From Bacteroidales bacterium (GTDB lineage Bacteria; Bacteroidota; Bacteroidia; Bacteroidales; UBA1556), in contig JAMOQI010000032.1 of the NCBI GenBank assembly GCA_027064095.1, forward strand, positions 89,316 to 123,935: a DNA stretch of 34,620 nt, in the 5' to 3' direction. Each line of letters opens with the position of its first letter. The stretch's first letter is position 1. This document shows positions 18,651-25,850 of the stretch, one piece after another. The notes below the pieces were generated by a model, which saw nothing but the letters and a program-made list of their open reading frames with translations, had not been told where the DNA came from and did not search any database. The position numbers were made by a program, and so were the translations under genes.

Positions 18651-18655
18651 ATATT

Positions 18656-20086
18656 ATGAGCCTTTTTTCGCATCAACATTATTTAAGTTTAAAATCTCAG
18701 TTTGGTTATCCTCCTACTTCCAAACAAGATGTACTTTTGCAAAAGCTTGCTAGTTTTGTTGATGATAATACTCCACGTCCTTTATTTGTAATTAGAGGAT
18801 ATGCAGGTACAGGAAAAACCTCTATTATATCGGCTTTAGTACAATACTTACGACAAGAGAAAAGAGCTTTTCGGCTTATGGCACCAACAGGAAGGGCAGC
18901 TAAAGTATTAAGCAAATATTCAGGTTATAAAGCCTCAACTGTTCATAGAAGTATTTATTTTGCTCGTACAGGTTCCGGCGGAGGGTTAATATTGGCTTTG
19001 CAAAGAAATAAATACAAACGCGCTATATTTATTATTGACGAAGCTTCAATGATTCCTGATGAAACCAGTATTGCTAGAAGTGGTGGTAGAAATTTGCTTT
19101 ACGATATTATGGAGTATACTTTCTCAGGAAATGATTGTAAACTTATTTTTGTTGGAGATACTGCCCAGCTGCCTCCAGTTGGTTTAGATATTAGTCCGGC
19201 TTTAAATATATCCTATCTTAAAAATGCATTTCATCTGGAGATAACCGATATTGAACTTGACGAGGTAGTACGGCAGGAAAAGCAATCAGGGATATTATTA
19301 AATGCCACTATTCTACGACAGAGAATAAATGAGGAGAATTTTATAACTCCTATTTTTGATCTTTATGGTCAGCGCGATTTGGTTAATTTGCCAGGTGCTG
19401 AGTTGTTAGACGAATTAGTGTCGGCATACGATTTTCATGGTTTTGATAATACCGTTATTATTACTCGCTCTAATAAAAGAGCAAATCTTTACAATAGAGA
19501 AATACGAAACAGAATACTTTTTAGAGAAGAAAAGATAAATGCCGGAGATTATTTGATGGTTGTAAAAAACAATTACTATTGGTTAGATGATGATAATGTA
19601 GCGGGTTTTTTAGCAAATGGTGATATTTTAGAACTAATGTCAGTACAGAAAGTTGAAGAAATGTATGGATTTCAGTTTGCTGATATTTCGGCTAGAATGG
19701 TTGATTATCCTGATGCTAAAGAAATAGAAATAAAAGTAATGCTAAATAGCTTAGAAGTGGAAGCCCCAGCTATGAGTTATGAAGATAATAATAAGCTATA
19801 TATGGCTGTAATGGAAGATTATATGGATATTACACAGAAATCGAAACGATTAGCAAAAATAAAAGAAAACCCATATTTCAATGCTGTACAGATAAAATTT
19901 TCTTATGCTTTAACTTGTCATAAAACTCAAGGGGGACAATGGCATACTGTGTTTGTGGATCAAGGATATATAACTGAGGATAAAATCAATAAGGAATATA
20001 TGCGCTGGCTTTATACTGCTATCACAAGATCTACAAGCAGGGTGTTTTTTGTTAATTTTCCTGATAACCTTATTATGGAAGCTTAA
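18656..20086 (+). CDS. RecD2/Pif1-like superfamily 1 DNA helicase
   Basis: ATP-dependent 5'-3' type SF1 helicase. The 476-residue protein has Walker A GYAGTGKTS (Lys54, Thr55), motif Ia APTGRAAK, Walker B IIDEAS (Asp128, Glu129), motif III GDTAQLPPVG, and a UvrD_C_2-type C-terminal domain containing YALTCHKTQGGQW and the Arg-containing motif VI WLYTAITRS. It is much shorter than RecD2 (700 or more residues) and lacks its N-terminal helix-hairpin-helix region, so it belongs to the short stand-alone AAA_30 helicases common in Bacteroidota. Its partner and DNA substrate are not known. It starts 5 bp after the Omp85 stop. Confidence 0.9.
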   Translation: MSLFSHQHYLSLKSQFGYPPTSKQDVLLQKLASFVDDNTPRPLFVIRGYAGTGKTSIISALVQYLRQEKRAFRLMAPTGRAAKVLSKYSGYKASTVHRSIYFARTGSGGGLILALQRNKYKRAIFIIDEASMIPDETSIARSGGRNLLYDIMEYTFSGNDCKLIFVGDTAQLPPVGLDISPALNISYLKNAFHLEITDIELDEVVRQEKQSGILLNATILRQRINEENFITPIFDLYGQRDLVNLPGAELLDELVSAYDFHGFDNTVIITRSNKRANLYNREIRNRILFREEKINAGDYLMVVKNNYYWLDDDNVAGFLANGDILELMSVQKVEEMYGFQFADISARMVDYPDAKEIEIKVMLNSLEVEAPAMSYEDNNKLYMAVMEDYMDITQKSKRLAKIKENPYFNAVQIKFSYALTCHKTQGGQWHTVFVDQGYITEDKINKEYMRWLYTAITRSTSRVFFVNFPDNLIMEA

Positions 20087-20284
20087 TGTTTTTGTGTGCA
20101 AATATTCTTAATTATTGCTAGGAAATATTTAGAAACAGGTGTGTGTATTTTATTTGTTTTACTTAATCGTCATGATTATTTGTGAATAATTCAGGTTAAT
20201 TTACTGAAGAACAATAAAATAAGTTAGATGTTAATTTATAATAGTGAATGATGTAAGATAAACTAATGACGATAATAATTAGAT

Positions 20285-20845
20285 ATGAAAAATATAAAAA
20301 TACAATTGAGCAAAATATACCTTATAGTAATTTTATTAAGTACATTAGCTTTTACAACAGCAGATTCTGGATTCTATTCTTTTGTAGTAAAAGATATTGA
20401 TGGTAATAATTTTGAAATGTCGCGTTTAAAGGGCAAAAAAATTATGATAATAAATGTTGCATCAAAATGCGGATTTACACCTCAGTACGAAGCACTAGAG
20501 GCTCTTTATAAGAAGTATAAAGATAAAAATTTTACGATAGTTGGATTTCCTGCTAACAATTTTATGCATCAAGAGCCTGGTACGAATGCAGAGATAAAAC
20601 AATTTTGCACTTTAAATTATGGCGTTACATTTATAATGATGTCAAAGGTGTCTGTAAAGGGTAAGGAGATGGCTCCAATTTATCATTGGCTTACTGAGAA
20701 AAAGCTAAACGGAGTTAAAGACTCAAAAGTAAAATGGAATTTTCAGAAATATTTAATTGATGAGAATGGTATTTTGGTAAAAGTGCTTAGGCCAAGTACT
20801 AAACCTGATGATAAGGAGATTATAGACTGGATAGAAGGAAAATAG
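20285..20845 (+). CDS. Exported glutathione peroxidase-family thiol peroxidase
   Basis: Reduces peroxides in the cell envelope. The 186-residue protein has an N-terminal signal or anchor (hydrophobic residues 11-24). It is a Cys-type GPx with the catalytic tetrad complete: Cys62 in NVASKCGFTPQ, Gln96 in HQEPG, Trp151 and Asn152 in VKWNFQ. The usual FPCNQ loop reads FPANN, so that Cys is absent; Cys108 (IKQFC) is at the resolving-Cys position of thioredoxin-dependent GPx enzymes. Thioredoxin-type rather than glutathione-type reduction is therefore more likely. It is monocistronic, with about 200 bp upstream holding no clear promoter match. Confidence 0.9.
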   Translation: MKNIKIQLSKIYLIVILLSTLAFTTADSGFYSFVVKDIDGNNFEMSRLKGKKIMIINVASKCGFTPQYEALEALYKKYKDKNFTIVGFPANNFMHQEPGTNAEIKQFCTLNYGVTFIMMSKVSVKGKEMAPIYHWLTEKKLNGVKDSKVKWNFQKYLIDENGILVKVLRPSTKPDDKEIIDWIEGK

Positions 20846-21182
20846 GTTAATCATAGAATTTTTTTTACAGCAAGGCATTAGGTTTGTTTAGAAAACTTAT
20901 AATTATATATTTTTCAATTATATATAAGTTTATATACAATTAAACTTTAAATCACATTATACATACAGTTTGCTACTGAAAGAGTATAAAATAGAGTGCT
21001 GTAAAGCCTTCAATCTATTACACTTTGGTATGCAGTTAGGAAGGCCTGTATTATGATAATGCCTAAATATAAGAAAATGAATTAGTTCTGTTTTTTTAGA
21101 TGTAATTTTGAATATTGCGTACAGAAATATAATAAATATCATTTTTTAATAGATAATTACGTATTGTTTTACCTAAATTTAT
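20846..21182. other. Intergenic region, no gene recognised
   Basis: AT-rich gap between gpx and the flavoprotein gene. An imperfect AT hairpin (about 20,894-20,930, outer arms AACTTAT and ATAAGTT) may end the gpx transcript. Farther on are a partial inverted repeat AGGC/GCCT near 21,041-21,064 and an antisense open frame with no coding character. No RNA gene could be identified. Confidence 0.5.
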
Positions 21183-21190
21183 TATATTTG
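21183..21190 (+). promoter_or_regulatory. -7 box TATATTTG of the SQR-like gene
   Basis: This is an exact TAnnTTTG, 93 bp before the ATG. TTG at 21,164-21,166 is 16 bp upstream, shorter than the usual spacing. Confidence 0.4.
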
Positions 21191-21283
21191 CTTCATAATT
21201 ATCACGGTATTTTCTTAAATAGCACATTGTAAGCAAATTGCCTTAGTTGGTTGTAAAATCATTTCAAATTAATATAATATATT

Positions 21284-22741
21284 ATGTCAAAAGTAGTCGT
21301 ACTAGGTGCAGGTATCTCTGGTCATACCGCTGCACTTTACTTGAAAAAGTATCTAGGTAAACAGCACGAAGTAATAATTGTAAGTCCCAATAGTAATTAT
21401 CAGTGGGTACCTTCAAATATATGGGTTGGTGTAGGCCTAATGGAGCCAAATGAGGTGAAATTTAAATTAGCTCCTGTATATAAAAAACAAGGAATTATTT
21501 TCAAACAAGCTTTAGCTACATCAGTACATCCTGAGGGAGATTCAGATATTAGTAGTCCGTATGTTAAGATTTCGTATGTAGAAGAAGGAAAGCAGGGGCA
21601 AGAGGAAATAGTAGAATACGATTTTATGGTAAATGGTACAGGACCAACATTAAACTTTGCCGGAACACCTGGTTTAGGACCTGATTTATATACTAATTCA
21701 GTATGTACTTATGACCATGCTGCACATTCATGGAAAAATTTAGAAGCAGCACTTACCAAAATGGAAAATGGAGAACATCAAACTTTTTTAATTGGAACAG
21801 GGCATCCTATGGCAACTTGTCAAGGAGCAGCTTTTGAATATGCTTTAAATATAGCTTTTGAAGTTGATAAACGTAAATTATCACATCTGGCAGATATAAT
21901 ATGGATTAGTAATGAATATGAGCTTGGTGATTTTGGAATGGGAGGAGCTTATATAAAACGTGGAGGATATATTACACCAACAAAAGTATTTACAGAATCA
22001 GTATTAGCAGAATATGGAATACGCTGGATAAAAAGAGCCGGTGTCTATAAGGTAGAAGAAGGAAAAGCTTTTTATGAATTATTAGATGGTTCGTATCACG
22101 AGATAGAGTTTGATTTTGCGATGCTTATTCCTGGTTTTGGGGGAGCGAATATTAAAGCATTTGATAAAGCAGGTGAAGATATTACTTCTAAAGTATTTGC
22201 ACCAAATGGCATGATGAAAGTTGATGCTGATTATACTCCTAAGCCTTACGAAGAGTGGAAAGCAAGCGATTGGCCATCTATTTACCAAAGTTCGGTATAT
22301 GACTTTATGTATGCATCAGGAATTGCATTTGCGCCACCTCATTCAATGAGTAAGCCATATACAAGTCCTAATGGAACAAAGATATTCCCTACACCACCAC
22401 GTACAGGTATGCCTTCCGGTGTTATTGGAAAAGTGGTAGCTCAGAATATTGTGCACCGTATTAAAACAGGTAGAAAAGACCATCCTCATTCCGCATCAAT
22501 GACTCGTCAGGCAGCAGCCTGTATTGTAAGTGCTGGCTACGGATTTACAAAAGGACAAGCGGCAACAATGACTGTTTCGCCAATTGTTCCTGACTGGGAA
22601 AAATATCCGGAATATGGCCGTGATATCAATGCAACAGTTGGTGTAATTGGTCTAGCTGGTCACTGGATGAAATTGTTTATGCACTATATGTTCTTATATA
22701 AAGCAAAAGCAAAATTTGGTTGGTCAATGATACCGGAATAG
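21284..22741 (+). CDS. Sulfide:quinone oxidoreductase-like FAD protein
   Basis: Membrane-associated flavoprotein of the two-dinucleotide-binding-domain family, closest by eye to sulfide:quinone oxidoreductases, which oxidise sulfide and pass electrons to quinone. The 485-residue protein has the FAD motif VVVLGAGISGHTAAL at residues 4-18. Cys141, Cys179 (in MATCQGAAFEY) and Cys413 (in AACIVSAG) have an order and spacing like the three catalytic cysteines of characterised SQR enzymes. The C-terminal segment HWMKLFMHYMFLYKAKAKF is an amphipathic helix suited to membrane attachment. The small protein at 22,783 follows after 41 bp, then a terminator. Sulfide as substrate is inferred from the family; other quinone reductases of this fold remain possible. 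Confidence 0.75.
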   Translation: MSKVVVLGAGISGHTAALYLKKYLGKQHEVIIVSPNSNYQWVPSNIWVGVGLMEPNEVKFKLAPVYKKQGIIFKQALATSVHPEGDSDISSPYVKISYVEEGKQGQEEIVEYDFMVNGTGPTLNFAGTPGLGPDLYTNSVCTYDHAAHSWKNLEAALTKMENGEHQTFLIGTGHPMATCQGAAFEYALNIAFEVDKRKLSHLADIIWISNEYELGDFGMGGAYIKRGGYITPTKVFTESVLAEYGIRWIKRAGVYKVEEGKAFYELLDGSYHEIEFDFAMLIPGFGGANIKAFDKAGEDITSKVFAPNGMMKVDADYTPKPYEEWKASDWPSIYQSSVYDFMYASGIAFAPPHSMSKPYTSPNGTKIFPTPPRTGMPSGVIGKVVAQNIVHRIKTGRKDHPHSASMTRQAAACIVSAGYGFTKGQAATMTVSPIVPDWEKYPEYGRDINATVGVIGLAGHWMKLFMHYMFLYKAKAKFGWSMIPE

Positions 22742-22782
22742 AATTTATTATTAATTATTAGAAACTTATAAAATTATATATT

Positions 22783-22953
22783 ATGCCACAAATTCACGAA
22801 AGATTGGCGAATAAGCCATATGCAGAATACGCTTATGCAACACGTCCCAGAAAGATTACTCTATTTTGGCGTCGTTGCTTGATTAAACAATTATATATGT
22901 TCTTTAAACTAAACTTAAAGGTGATGATGATGGTTGTGAAAGGTCATGACTAA
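22783..22953 (+). CDS. Small basic membrane-associated protein, 56 residues, partner of the SQR-like gene
   Basis: A 56-residue frame starting MPQIHERLANKPYAEYAY and ending VVKGHD. The N-terminal half is polar with two Tyr-Ala repeats; the second half is basic then hydrophobic (TLFWRRCLIKQLYMFFKLNL), like a membrane-surface helix. Its start context (AATTATATATTATG) resembles that of the flavoprotein gene, it lies 41 bp after that gene in the same direction, and a strong terminator follows 75 bp later, so a two-gene operon is likely. No family is recognised. A role as membrane adaptor for the flavoprotein is a guess from position. Confidence 0.65.
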   Translation: MPQIHERLANKPYAEYAYATRPRKITLFWRRCLIKQLYMFFKLNLKVMMMVVKGHD

Positions 22954-23027
22954 TCATTATTTATATACTTTCTTGGCCTATTTCAAACTGTTAACAAAAG
23001 TTGATAATTATTAAGGTAGAAAGATTG

Positions 23028-23063
23028 AAAAAAAGTAGGTAATATAGATTATCTACTTTTTTT
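23028..23063 (+). terminator. Terminator of the SQR-like operon
   Basis: Hairpin with an AAAAAAAGTAG arm (23,028-23,038) and a CTACTTTTTTT arm (23,053-23,063), extended inward by TAAT/ATTA and a G-T pair to a 4-base loop, with a U run on the plus strand. Confidence 0.85.
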
Positions 23064-23107
23064 ATTGGAAATAAAACTGCATATTTGCATCAACTTAAAT
23101 ATATAAT

Positions 23108-24079
23108 ATGATTATACCTATAGTAATTGGAATGGATATTGGAGGCACAAATGCTGATTTTGCTTTCATTGATTTAAAAGGAAATATTTTATCTAAGCAT
23201 AGTATTCCGACAAGTGAATTTGAAACTGCTAATAGCCTAGTTATGATAGTTAAGGATATTGCAGAGAAAACGATCGATAAGTTAAAGGGTAGATATGTTA
23301 TTCGTGGTATTGGAATTGGCGCACCAAATGGTAATTTTTATAGAGGTACAATAGAATATGCTCCTAATATGAAGTGGAAAGGAATTATTCCTTTGGCTCA
23401 ATATTTTAAACAGGCCTTTGGGGTACCTTGTTATTTGACAAATGATGCTAATGCTGCCGCTATTGGCGAAATGATGTTTGGTAGAGCTAAGAATATTAAA
23501 GATTTTATAATGATAACTCTTGGAACCGGGCTGGGAAGTGGTATTGTTGCTAATGGTAATTTAATATATGGTCACGATGGGTTTGCTGGTGAATTGGGAC
23601 ATGTTATTGTTAAGGAGAATGGAAGACAGTGTGGTTGTGGAAGAAAAGGATGCTTGGAGACTTATGCTTCCGTCACCGGTATAAAGAGAACCATTGTTAG
23701 AATGTTAGAAGCAAATCATGTCAGGAGTGAATTAGAAGGTGTTTCTTTTAATCAATTATCTGGTAAAATGATAGAAAAAGCCGCTTTAAATGGTGATAGT
23801 GTTGCTTTGGATGCTTTTAAGTTTACCGGTAATGTTTTGGGTAAAGCTTTGGCTAATGCAGTCGCCTTTAGCAGTCCTCAATTAATAGTTTTGTTTGGTG
23901 GATTAGCACAATCAGGTGACTTAATTGTGAAACCAACCAAGGAAGCTATGGAAAAACATTTATTGAGAATATATAAAAGTAAAGTGCCAATTATTATTTC
24001 TGGTCTTAAAGGTAATGAAGCGGCTCTCCTTGGCGCAGCAGCTTTGGTATGGAAAGAATTGGGTGTCGCAAAAGATTAA
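23108..24079 (+). CDS. ROK-family sugar kinase (glucokinase-like)
   Basis: Cytoplasmic ATP-dependent hexose kinase of the ROK family. The 323-residue protein has the N-terminal phosphate motif GMDIGGTNADFAF (about residues 8-20), the sugar-binding and catalytic segment TNDANAAA with Asp113 as general base, GTGLGSG, and the ROK zinc site made of ELGH (His165) and CGCGRKGC (Cys175, Cys177, Cys182). Glucokinase is the commonest role for a single-domain ROK protein without a DNA-binding domain, but mannose or N-acetylhexosamine kinases share these motifs. A near -7 box (CATATTTG at about 23,079) lies upstream. It converges with the next gene with only 10 bp between the stops and no visible terminator. 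Confidence 0.9.
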   Translation: MIIPIVIGMDIGGTNADFAFIDLKGNILSKHSIPTSEFETANSLVMIVKDIAEKTIDKLKGRYVIRGIGIGAPNGNFYRGTIEYAPNMKWKGIIPLAQYFKQAFGVPCYLTNDANAAAIGEMMFGRAKNIKDFIMITLGTGLGSGIVANGNLIYGHDGFAGELGHVIVKENGRQCGCGRKGCLETYASVTGIKRTIVRMLEANHVRSELEGVSFNQLSGKMIEKAALNGDSVALDAFKFTGNVLGKALANAVAFSSPQLIVLFGGLAQSGDLIVKPTKEAMEKHLLRIYKSKVPIIISGLKGNEAALLGAAALVWKELGVAKD

Positions 24080-24089
24080 GATATATTAC

Positions 24090-24917
24090 TTATCGTAGTG
24101 GAAGAAATAATTTTCTCCATGTCATTTGGAACTTATTAAATATATTTAAATCGAGTTTATTATATTTTGATAAATAATATCTTGCTTCACCTTTGGCATT
24201 GTTTTTTGCATAATAATGCTCAGCTCTCATAATTATTCTCTTTTGAAGTTTTAAATCTTCTACCTGCCACATTCTAGAGAATTGTTTTTCTCTATTAATG
24301 TCAAAGGCTTTATTTTTTTTCTTTTCTCCAAGTTTTATTTTGCTAAGAAAAGCCCATTGCGAAATCACAAAAGAGGGGTTACGGTTTAGGCTTTTATAAT
24401 ACTCTAAATATCTAAGAATAATTATATCAGTTTGCTTATTATAAAGCTGTATTGAACTTTCAATTAATAGGTTTAATTTATCTGAGAAAGATTTAAAATT
24501 ATCAGCTTTATTAGTATTTTTAAATATCTTGACGGCTCTATCTTTCTCAATATTAATTTTTAAACATGCATCAATAAAGTCATTTACAGCAATATTATTT
24601 AACGAATCATTAGGGAAAAGACATTGTTGTCTTAGAATACTGAAAGCTTGAAGTGCATGCTCTTTGTTAATTGCATAGGACCGCGATAACTCTATAAAAA
24701 AATGATCATTTGGATAGCTTTCGTCTTGATTGAATATTATGCTATCAGCAACTAATTCTGCATTTCTATAATTGTCGGCTGATAGATAAGCATCATTCTG
24801 AGTATTTGTTAATTCCAAATATTTCCATTCAATAAATGCACTATTTTGTGAGTAAGTATATTGAAATGTAAATATGAAAACTAAAGTTAGAGATATTGTT
24901 ATATATTTATAATTCAT
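24090..24917 (-). CDS. Exported helical protein of unknown function
   Basis: A 275-residue protein with an N-terminal signal peptide (hydrophobic residues 6-22, cleavage expected near YSQ). The rest is rich in Asn, Lys, Leu and Tyr and predicted helical, with the look of TPR-like helix pairs (for example ADNYRNAELVADSIIF and KEHALQAFSILRQQ). No family is recognised. It starts 27 bp after the stop of the upstream exported protein, so both are likely one operon. A periplasmic role as a helper of its neighbour would fit, but is only positional. Confidence 0.7.
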   Translation of the reverse strand: MNYKYITISLTLVFIFTFQYTYSQNSAFIEWKYLELTNTQNDAYLSADNYRNAELVADSIIFNQDESYPNDHFFIELSRSYAINKEHALQAFSILRQQCLFPNDSLNNIAVNDFIDACLKINIEKDRAVKIFKNTNKADNFKSFSDKLNLLIESSIQLYNKQTDIIILRYLEYYKSLNRNPSFVISQWAFLSKIKLGEKKKNKAFDINREKQFSRMWQVEDLKLQKRIIMRAEHYYAKNNAKGEARYYLSKYNKLDLNIFNKFQMTWRKLFLPLR

Positions 24918-24944
24918 ATGTTTAAAATTTGAAATTATGTTGAT

Positions 24945-25538
24945 TTAGAAACTAACATTAAATGTTGCAACAGGGAAAATATTAAGGCTATTATTATAAC
25001 TGTAGCTATCTTGTACCTGAAGTTTTAAACCATATTTATACCTAATTATATTTTGCTTTTTCTTTAAAATATATTCTCCGTGAATCCAGTCATACATATA
25101 AGTAGAAAAAATTATTGCCATTGATGTTACCATATAGATATTACTTTTTTTAATGTAGAACCCATTATCAAATTTAACATAATCTTCATCATTAACCGGT
25201 TTATTAAGCTGATACCATTTTTTTTCTATTTCTGTATTGAACTTATAATAGGCTAGTGCTAAGCCTGCATAACCAAGCATTCTTCCACCCATAAGCAAAT
25301 AACCGGTTTTTATATCCTGTGCTTTAAAGTGAACGTAACCCGGTACAGCCATGGCATAAAGCATATCTTTAAGTCTAAGGTTACGTGATAATAGCTGAAT
25401 TTCATTATTACTCATTCCAAGAGGTAAATTGGGAATAACTAAATTATCATCTTTATTTTTACGATATATATCTATATCTTGCGAGAATAAGTTGATACTG
25501 AATATTAAAATTAATATTAATGTGATAAGATTTTTCAT
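24945..25538 (-). CDS. Exported protein of unknown function with membrane segments
   Basis: A 197-residue protein with a signal peptide (residues 1-20, ending LFSQ). Two further hydrophobic stretches (LMGGRMLGYAGLALAYY and IYMVTSMAIIFSTYMYDWIHG) have the layout of the small DUF5683-like envelope proteins of Bacteroidota, including a VPGYVHF segment before the first, but the match is only by eye. The C-terminus alternates hydrophobic residues and ends in phenylalanine (FPVATFNVSF), as in outer membrane beta strands. First gene of a two-gene operon, with a -7 box at 25,620-25,627. Confidence 0.7.
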   Translation of the reverse strand: MKNLITLILILIFSINLFSQDIDIYRKNKDDNLVIPNLPLGMSNNEIQLLSRNLRLKDMLYAMAVPGYVHFKAQDIKTGYLLMGGRMLGYAGLALAYYKFNTEIEKKWYQLNKPVNDEDYVKFDNGFYIKKSNIYMVTSMAIIFSTYMYDWIHGEYILKKKQNIIRYKYGLKLQVQDSYSYNNSLNIFPVATFNVSF

Positions 25539-25619
25539 AGCTAATGTTTTCTTTAAGAAGAATTCCGAAATATATAATTAAGAGCTAAAATTTAGTTTGA
25601 AAAAGAATATTAAGAAATA

Positions 25620-25627
25620 CAAAGGTA
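25620..25627 (-). promoter_or_regulatory. -7 box TACCTTTG for the two exported proteins
   Basis: This is an exact TAnnTTTG on the minus strand, 81 bp before the ATG at 25,538, in the gap that also holds the divergent tRNA promoter. No -33 match. Confidence 0.4.
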
Positions 25628-25679
25628 GTAAAAAATACAGCTTTTTGATTAATTATGTATTATAAAAACAAGAAAAGTA

Positions 25680-25687
25680 TATTTTTG
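25680..25687 (+). promoter_or_regulatory. -7 box TATTTTTG of tRNA-Arg
   Basis: This TAnnTTTG match ends 12 bp before the first base of the mature tRNA, so the 5' leader would be very short. Confidence 0.4.
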
Positions 25688-25699
25688 CAAAATAATAAA

Positions 25700-25771
25700 G
25701 CCCCCATAGTTCAAGGGATAGAACAAGAGTTTCCTAAACTCTAGATACAAGTTCGAGTCTTGTTGGGGGTA
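25700..25771 (+). tRNA. tRNA-Arg (anticodon CCT)
   Basis: Complete 72-nt cloverleaf: acceptor GCCCCCA pairs with TGGGGGT (one G-U pair), D stem GTTC/GAAC, anticodon stem AGAGT/ACTCT with loop TTCCTAA giving anticodon CCT at 25,733-25,735, and T stem ACAAG/CTTGT with loop TTCGAGT. The discriminator is A and CCA is not encoded. It reads AGG codons. The serine recombinase gene begins immediately beyond it on the other strand and its frame ends in the anticodon loop, which marks this tRNA as the integration target. Confidence 0.95.
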
Positions 25772-25850
25772 CAGAAGCGGATTTCTCATTTAATATGAGA
25801 TTTCCGCTTTTTTTATCACCCTTGTAACTTTCTGAAAATAATGTATTTGA
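25733..25850. other. Probable attachment junction (left end of the element) at tRNA-Arg
   Basis: The 3' half of the tRNA and its terminator are read through by the recombinase frame on the minus strand, whose last 20 or so residues (ending RLELVSRV) are simply translated terminator and tRNA. The crossover must lie in or just right of the tRNA 3' part. The exact core cannot be set because the second copy (attR) is not in the window. Confidence 0.55.
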
